This document shows, piece by piece, positions 59,308 through 64,000 of a stretch of DNA of 64,000 nt (positions are counted from its first letter, which is position 1; every line of letters starts with the position of its first letter). The notes below the pieces were generated by a model. The model did not search any database, was not told the DNA's origin, and saw nothing but the letters and a program-made list of their open reading frames with translations. This DNA comes from Amorphoplanes digitatis (GTDB taxonomy: Bacteria; Actinomycetota; Actinomycetes; Mycobacteriales; Micromonosporaceae): contig NZ_JACHNH010000001.1 in the NCBI RefSeq assembly GCF_014205335.1, forward strand, positions 5,698,501 through 5,762,500. The letters run 5' to 3'. A program made the position numbers and the translations under genes.

Positions 59308-61089
59308 TCAGCTTTCCTTGAGCCAGCGCTGCCGCAGGACATGCGCGGCCGCCTTCGGCCGGCGGTCCCGGGTGAAGACGCCCTTCCGGTTTCCGCCGAC
59401 CCGCTGGATGCCGGGCATGGTGGCGAAATCGGCGAAGTTCCATACGTGCTCGCCGACCACGGCATCGATGCGGTCGAATACCCGGTGATTCATGTCGAGG
59501 TACGCGACCTGGTACTCCTCGGTCCACGGTTGTGGCGCGACCGAGTGCAGCCCGGGATAGGTGTCCGCGCCGTACTCGGCGATGAGGATCGGCTTGTTCT
59601 CTCCGTCCCAGGCCCGGAGTTCCTCCTCCCAGGCGATCTCGGCCGCGGCCAGGTCACCGGGCAGGACGTACCAGCCGTAGTAGCGGTTGAGCATCAGCAC
59701 GTCGGCGAACTGCGCGACCCGGCACCTGCCGTGCGGTGCCGACGCGTCGTTGGCGAAGCTGACCGGCCGGCTGGCATCGAGCTCACGGGTCAGCTCGAAC
59801 AACGGCCGGAAATAGGCCTCGGCCGCTTCGGTGCCGGACTCGGGTTCGTTCGCGATCGACCAGATGACCACGCTCGGATGGTTCTTGTCGCGCGCCACCA
59901 GCTCGCGGATGGCCTGGGCGTGAACCTCGCGGGTCCGCTCGTTGATCGTGTCGTCGCTGAACGTCGGGTAGTCGGCCGCGCCGAAGACTCCCTCGCCGGT
60001 CCGGACGTTGAGCCCGACCGCGGCGACCTCGTCGATGACGACGATGCCGCGCCGGTCCGCGTAGTCCAGCACGTCCTCGGAGTACGGGTAGTGCGACGTC
60101 CGGAATGAGTTGGCGCCGATCCATTCGAGCAACGCGAAGTCGTGCACCAGGAACGCGTCGTTGTGACCCTTGCCGGTGACGGCGAGATCCTCGTGCTTGC
60201 CGAACCCGGTGAAGTAGAACGGCTCGCCGTTGATGAGAAACCGGTTACCCGCCACGGAGACGGTCCGGACACCGACGCTCTGGTGGTAGCTGTCGGCGAC
60301 GTCGCCGGTCGCGGTGACCAGCTGGACCTCGAGGTCGTACAGGTAGCCGTCGCCGGGCGCCCACGGATGCACGTCGGCGACGGTCAGGACGCCCCGCGCC
60401 CCGTGCCGCCGTCCGACCACGGTGCCGTCCGCGTCGCGCAGCACGACCTGCGCTGCGGCCGACCCGGCCCCGGCCGCCTCGATCACGTAGTGCAGCACGC
60501 CGGTGGATTCGTCGAGGTCGGTCACCACGGCGATGTCGGTGATGTGCGCGGCCGGCGTGGCGTACAGCCAGACGTTGCGGTGCAGGCCGGCGTAGTTGAA
60601 GAAGTCGTGCCAGTAGCGCTGGCGGGGGCCGGCGGCGGTGTCCTCGACGACGCCCGGCGGCACGCTCTCGAAGGTCAGCGTGTTGTCGACCGCGACCGTG
60701 ATCCGAGCGGTCCCACCGGCCGCGACGAGGTTCGTGACGTCCGCCTCGAACGGCGTGTATCCGCCCTCGTGCGACACCACCTCGGTGTCGTCGACCCAGA
60801 CCGTGGCGCGGTGCGTCGCGGACTCGAAGTGCAGGACGATGCGATCCCCCGCCCAGCCACGGGGCACCCGGACCTCGGTCTGGTACCAGACCTCACCGAT
60901 GTGGTCCCGGACGCGTGCGTCGGCGGCCACGTCGTTGTAGCTGGCCGGCACGGCCATCTCCCGCGCCCGCGGCAATGCGGCCGTGAACCATCGGCCGGCA
61001 CGGCCGGCGCCGCCCGGATCCAGCGCGAACCGCCAGAGTCCGTTGAGCAGCTTACGTTCCCGCGTCGCGGTGTCTTGAGGTCGAAGCAC
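59308..61089 (-). CDS. uidA: GH2 beta-glucuronidase
   Basis: 593 residues, cytoplasmic (no signal peptide). Opens LRPQDTATRERKLLNGLWRF, jelly-roll and Ig domains, then a TIM barrel with acid/base Glu in WSIANEPES and nucleophile Glu in LIAEYGADT. The GGNRKG stretch near the end is the Asn-x-Lys glucuronate-binding pair that separates glucuronidases from galactosidases. GTG 61089 is chosen as this matches the normal family start; the ribosome site is weak. Takes glucuronosides imported by the neighbouring transporter; inference. Confidence 0.9.
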   Translation of the reverse strand: MLRPQDTATRERKLLNGLWRFALDPGGAGRAGRWFTAALPRAREMAVPASYNDVAADARVRDHIGEVWYQTEVRVPRGWAGDRIVLHFESATHRATVWVDDTEVVSHEGGYTPFEADVTNLVAAGGTARITVAVDNTLTFESVPPGVVEDTAAGPRQRYWHDFFNYAGLHRNVWLYATPAAHITDIAVVTDLDESTGVLHYVIEAAGAGSAAAQVVLRDADGTVVGRRHGARGVLTVADVHPWAPGDGYLYDLEVQLVTATGDVADSYHQSVGVRTVSVAGNRFLINGEPFYFTGFGKHEDLAVTGKGHNDAFLVHDFALLEWIGANSFRTSHYPYSEDVLDYADRRGIVVIDEVAAVGLNVRTGEGVFGAADYPTFSDDTINERTREVHAQAIRELVARDKNHPSVVIWSIANEPESGTEAAEAYFRPLFELTRELDASRPVSFANDASAPHGRCRVAQFADVLMLNRYYGWYVLPGDLAAAEIAWEEELRAWDGENKPILIAEYGADTYPGLHSVAPQPWTEEYQVAYLDMNHRVFDRIDAVVGEHVWNFADFATMPGIQRVGGNRKGVFTRDRRPKAAAHVLRQRWLKES

Positions 61090-61144
61090 GCACGTATTGA
61101 AAGCTCCCGACCACCACCGCACAACGCATTGCTCCCGATCAATC

Positions 61145-61161
61145 CGAATCGAGCAGATTCG
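61145..61161. promoter_or_regulatory. inverted repeat between GUS and GH12 genes
   Basis: CGAATC, spacer GAGCA, GATTCG. It is in the divergent promoter region. LacI/GntR-type control is likely for such loci, but the regulator is not in this window. Confidence 0.45.
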
Positions 61162-61187
61162 ATCATCCGCTCAGAACCCTGACCTGG

Positions 61188-61201
61188 TCGATCGCGATCG
61201 A
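61188..61201. promoter_or_regulatory. perfect 14-bp palindrome between GUS and GH12 genes
   Basis: TCGATCGCGATCGA, with a central CG as in LacI-family operators. Second candidate operator for the divergent saccharide genes. Confidence 0.45.
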
Positions 61202-61297
61202 AAAGGATCGATTGTAACCGGTCTGTAGCAGGACCGTAAAACCACGTCTACTCATTGATGTCGATGTCCCCTTCCTCCGTCCGGAAAGGACCCATCG

Positions 61298-62035
61298 ATG
61301 AGAAGGCAACGAATTCGGCTGCTGACGCTGGCCCTGGCCGCCGGCACCGCGGTCGCGGTTCCGACCACAGCCGACGCCGCGCCCGGCCCGATCTGCGCCC
61401 GGTTCGGCTCGACCGTGCAGGGCAACTACTACGTACAGAACAATGTCTGGGGCAGTACCGCGACCCAGTGCATCAACGTGACAAGCAGCGGCTTCCAGAT
61501 CACCCGTCAGGACGGCGTCAACGCGTCCGGGCCGGTGTCCTACCCCTCGATCTTCCTCGGCTGCCACTACACGCTGTGCAGCCCGGGCATGCGTACGCCG
61601 CGGCAGATCAGCGGCATCAGCAGTGCCCGGAGCAGCATCAGCTACACGTTCACCAACGCCAAGTACGTCGCGGCCTACGACATCTGGCTGGATCCCACGC
61701 CGAAGACCAACGGCGTCAACCAGCAGGAGATCATGATCTGGTTCAACAAGTCGACGACCCCACAACCCATCGGCTCGGTCACCGGCACGGCGTCCGTCGG
61801 CGGTCGCAGCTGGCAGGTCTGGACCGGGAACAACGGCAAGAACAACGTCATCTCGTACGTCTCGACGTCGGCGATCTCGAGCTGGAGCTTCGACGTCAAG
61901 GCATTCCTGAACGACTCGATCGCCCGCGGACACGGCTCCAGCAGCTGGTACCTCACCAGTATCCAGGCGGGATTCGAACCGTGGGCCGGCGGCATCGGCC
62001 TGACCGTCAACTCGTTCTCCGCGTCGGTGAGCTGA
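61298..62035 (+). CDS. secreted GH12 endoglucanase/xyloglucanase
   Basis: 245 residues. Signal peptide MRRQRIRLLTLALAAGTAVA, then the GH12 jelly roll: NNVWGS near the mature start, NQQEIMIWF with the nucleophile Glu, and AGFEPWAGG with the acid/base Glu; the DIWLDPTPKTNGV segment is highly conserved. No cellulose-binding module follows. Divergent from GUS. Releases oligosaccharides from beta-glucan or xyloglucan. Confidence 0.93.
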   Translation: MRRQRIRLLTLALAAGTAVAVPTTADAAPGPICARFGSTVQGNYYVQNNVWGSTATQCINVTSSGFQITRQDGVNASGPVSYPSIFLGCHYTLCSPGMRTPRQISGISSARSSISYTFTNAKYVAAYDIWLDPTPKTNGVNQQEIMIWFNKSTTPQPIGSVTGTASVGGRSWQVWTGNNGKNNVISYVSTSAISSWSFDVKAFLNDSIARGHGSSSWYLTSIQAGFEPWAGGIGLTVNSFSASVS

Positions 62036-62083
62036 CCGGCGCGGCGGCGTGACGGCATGTCCCGGACCACCGAGGTCATGCCG

Positions 62084-62905
62084 TCACGCCTTGACCGCCC
62101 CGTCCATGATCCCGCCGATGATCTGCCGGCCGAACAGGATGAAGACGAACAGCAGCGGCAGCGTGGCGACCAGGACCCCGGCGAACATCAGCGTGTAGTC
62201 GGTGTAATACGTGGTGGAGAGCTGATTGAGGGAGAACTGCACGGTCGGGTTGTCGGCCTCGAGCACGGCCAGCGGCCACAGGAACTCGTTCCAGGTGGCC
62301 ATGAAGGTGAACAGCCCGAGCACGGCGGCGCCCGGCCGCAACGCGGGCAACACGACGCTCCAGAAGATCCGGAAGGTGGTGCCGCCGTCGACCCGGGCCG
62401 ACTCGATGAGTTCGTCGGGCACTGCCCGCTCGGCGTACTGGCGCATGAGGAACACCCCGAACGCCGAGACCAGGAACGGCACGATGACCGCCTGCAGCCT
62501 GTTCTGCCAACCCAGCCGCACCATGATCATGTAGAGCGGGATGATGCCCATCTGTACCGGAATCATCATCGTCGCCAGGAGTACCACAAGCAGTCCGTCG
62601 CGCCCGCGGAACCGCAGCTTGCTGAACGCGAACCCGGCCATCGAGCTGAAGAACACCACCGCGACCGTCACCGCGAACGAGGCGATCGCCGAGTTGGCCA
62701 TGCCGAGCATGAAATGGGCGTCCTCCGCGCCGAACAGCCGCCGGAGATTGTCGGTGAGATTTCCGCCCGGCAGCAACGGCGGCGGCCAGTCGCCGATCAC
62801 GTCGTTGGTCCGGGTGGCCACCACGAACAGCCAGTACAGCGGGAACGCCGACAGGGCGACCGCGATCAGCAGGACGGCGTGCAGCAGAGGATGTGATTTA
62901 CGCAC
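62084..62905 (-). CDS. sugar ABC transporter permease, MalG-like (CUT1)
   Basis: 273 residues, six helices. The cytoplasmic EAA loop is ELIESARVDGGTTFRIFWSVVLP (short: ESARVDGGTTFRIFW). It overlaps the partner permease by 8 nt. It would import oligosaccharides produced by the nearby hydrolases. ATG 62905. Confidence 0.92.
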   Translation of the reverse strand: MRKSHPLLHAVLLIAVALSAFPLYWLFVVATRTNDVIGDWPPPLLPGGNLTDNLRRLFGAEDAHFMLGMANSAIASFAVTVAVVFFSSMAGFAFSKLRFRGRDGLLVVLLATMMIPVQMGIIPLYMIMVRLGWQNRLQAVIVPFLVSAFGVFLMRQYAERAVPDELIESARVDGGTTFRIFWSVVLPALRPGAAVLGLFTFMATWNEFLWPLAVLEADNPTVQFSLNQLSTTYYTDYTLMFAGVLVATLPLLFVFILFGRQIIGGIMDGAVKA

Positions 62906-63800
62906 GACCGCCCCAATGTCGAGTGAGTAGAAAGTTGATCAAGGTCAGGAGCATGATGAGCACGAAGATCATCCAGGCGACCGCCGAGCCGTAGCCGTAG
63001 TCGAAGTCCCGGAATGCCTTCTCGAACATGTACATGGAGACCGTCTGGAACTGCCGCAGACTGCCGCCCGAGATGGCGAAACCACCCTGGCCGAAGATCA
63101 GCGGCTCGGTGAACAACTGCGTGCCACCGATCGTCGAAACGATCACCGTGAAGAGCACCGCGGGCCGGATCATCGGCACGGTGATGGCCCAGAACTGCCG
63201 GGCCTTGGTGGCACCGTCGATCTCGGCCGCCTCGTAGAGATCGCGCGGCACCGCCTGCATGGCGGCCAGATAGATCAGCGCGTTGTAGCCGATCCATCGC
63301 CAGCTGACCATCGTGGAGATCGCGATCCAGGAGGACCACTTGTCCGCGTGCCAGTCGATCGGCGGCACGCCGACCAGGTGCAGCATCCCGTTCACCAGGC
63401 CGGCGTCGCGATCGAAGATCTGGCTGAAGACGATGCCCACCGCGGCCACCGACGTGACGATCGGCGCGAGGACGCCAAGCCGGTAGAACACCAGCCCCCT
63501 CATGCGCTGGTTCAGCGCGTTCGCGAGGATCAGGGCGATGACCAGCTGCGGCACGGTGCTGAGAATCAGCATCCCGAGGGTGTTGACGATCGCATTCCAG
63601 AAATTCGGGTCACCGAACAGGGTCACGAAGTTGTCGAGACCCACGAATCCCTGAGCGCCGGAGATGTCCCAGGCGTGCAGGGAGACCCACGCGGTGTACC
63701 CCACCGGGAACAGCCCGAAGATCCCGAAAATCACGAAGAACGGAGCGATGAAGAGGTACGGGGAGGCCACCTTGTCCAGCCGGTCCAGCAATCGAGTCAC
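62898..63800 (-). CDS. sugar ABC transporter permease, MalF-like (CUT1)
   Basis: 300 residues, six helices, EAA loop EAAEIDGATKARQFWAITVP. GTG 63800 chosen (a TTG at 63803 abuts the preceding stop). Paired with the MalG-like permease and the solute-binding protein upstream; the ATPase is not in the window and is often a shared MsiK-type protein in actinobacteria. Confidence 0.92.
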   Translation of the reverse strand: MTRLLDRLDKVASPYLFIAPFFVIFGIFGLFPVGYTAWVSLHAWDISGAQGFVGLDNFVTLFGDPNFWNAIVNTLGMLILSTVPQLVIALILANALNQRMRGLVFYRLGVLAPIVTSVAAVGIVFSQIFDRDAGLVNGMLHLVGVPPIDWHADKWSSWIAISTMVSWRWIGYNALIYLAAMQAVPRDLYEAAEIDGATKARQFWAITVPMIRPAVLFTVIVSTIGGTQLFTEPLIFGQGGFAISGGSLRQFQTVSMYMFEKAFRDFDYGYGSAVAWMIFVLIMLLTLINFLLTRHWGGRA

Positions 63801-63803
63801 CAA

Positions 63804-64000
63804 CTAGCCGGCCACCCGTTTCGCTTCGGCGACGGCGTTGGCCCAGGCCGCCTCCGGGCTGAGCTTGCCCTGTTCAATGGCGGTCAGCGCGTTTGTCACC
63901 CGATCGTTCACCGGGTTGTTGTCCGGGCCGAGATAGACCGGCTTCAGCGCCTTCACGCTGTCACCGAAGATCTTCCCGACCGGCGCGTCGTTGAAGTACG
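63804..64000 (-). CDS. sugar ABC transporter solute-binding protein (C-terminal fragment)
   Basis: Only the last ~65 codons are in the window; the gene continues past base 64000. The fragment (AALKPVYLGPDNNPVNDRVTNAL-like: KPVYLGPDNNPVNDRVTNAL; EAAWANAVAEAKRVAG) has the helical end typical of CUT1 binding proteins. Stop TAG at 63804-63806, 4 nt before the permease. Confidence 0.8.
   Translation of the reverse strand, partial: YFNDAPVGKIFGDSVKALKPVYLGPDNNPVNDRVTNALTAIEQGKLSPEAAWANAVAEAKRVAG

Noticed and set aside
1..64000. CRISPR array, rRNA or complete tRNA genes
   Set aside because: No regularly spaced identical repeats, and no conserved rRNA or full cloverleaf tRNA sequence was seen.

Overview
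The window is high-GC DNA with dense, short-spaced genes, many GTG starts, SARP/AfsR-like ATPases, ECF41 sigma factor, NarL-type two-component pairs and secreted plant-polysaccharide hydrolases. This points to a filamentous soil actinobacterium, most likely of the Micromonosporaceae (Actinoplanes-like); that placement is inference from gene content only. No tRNA, rRNA, CRISPR or prophage is visible.

Layout. 1-9.6 kb: secreted or metabolic genes (DUF1080/CBM protein cut by the window start, nucleoside hydrolase, tripeptidyl-aminopeptidase-like hydrolase, subtilisin, a 5'-truncated secreted-protein remnant, a membrane protein). 9.6-14.3 kb: an EACC1-caspase-solute-binding-protein operon, a divergent unknown gene and a lectin-like lipoprotein. 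14.4-17.6 kb: two paralogous micro-membrane proteins, a DUF5317 membrane protein and a HTH-STAND-TPR regulator. 17.6-21.4 kb: a tight alr-ddl-histidine kinase-response regulator operon. 21.5-25.5 kb: uridine-kinase-like and HIT proteins, then three tRNA-mimicking repeats in front of a Ro60/TROVE gene (putative Y RNAs), and a methyltransferase. 25.6-28.4 kb: DUF1062, a micro-membrane protein, a degenerate LuxR regulator and an intact IS481-family element with target duplication. 28.4-33.6 kb: a three-gene conflict-type operon (EAD1-trypsin, EAD1-TIR-STAND-TPR, astacin-like protease). 33.7-39.6 kb: TM2 protein, FAD monooxygenase behind a palindromic operator, PadR/PH-domain pair, VanZ protein, a two-component pair and a divergent membrane protein. 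39.6-44.5 kb: GGDEF-TetR-AlkB operon and a divergent GGDEF-EAL protein. 44.5-49.9 kb: secreted hydrolase, MarR, methyltransferase, deazaflavin-dependent enzyme, another two-component pair with divergent DUF4386 protein. 50-53.5 kb: a second EACC1-caspase module, with a huge helical C-terminus. 53.5-57 kb: VOC protein, NDH-2, ECF41 sigma factor and a free-standing copy of the ECF41 C-terminal domain. 57-64 kb: GH9, GH2 beta-glucuronidase, GH12 and a CUT1 sugar transporter, a plant cell-wall saccharide locus.

The most notable content is the Ro60 gene with its array of tRNA-like repeats, and three separate protease/caspase-based predicted immunity or regulated-death modules within about 42 kb. 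EACC1, EAD1, STAND, TIR and caspase assignments are from recognised sequence motifs and remembered family descriptions, not database searches.
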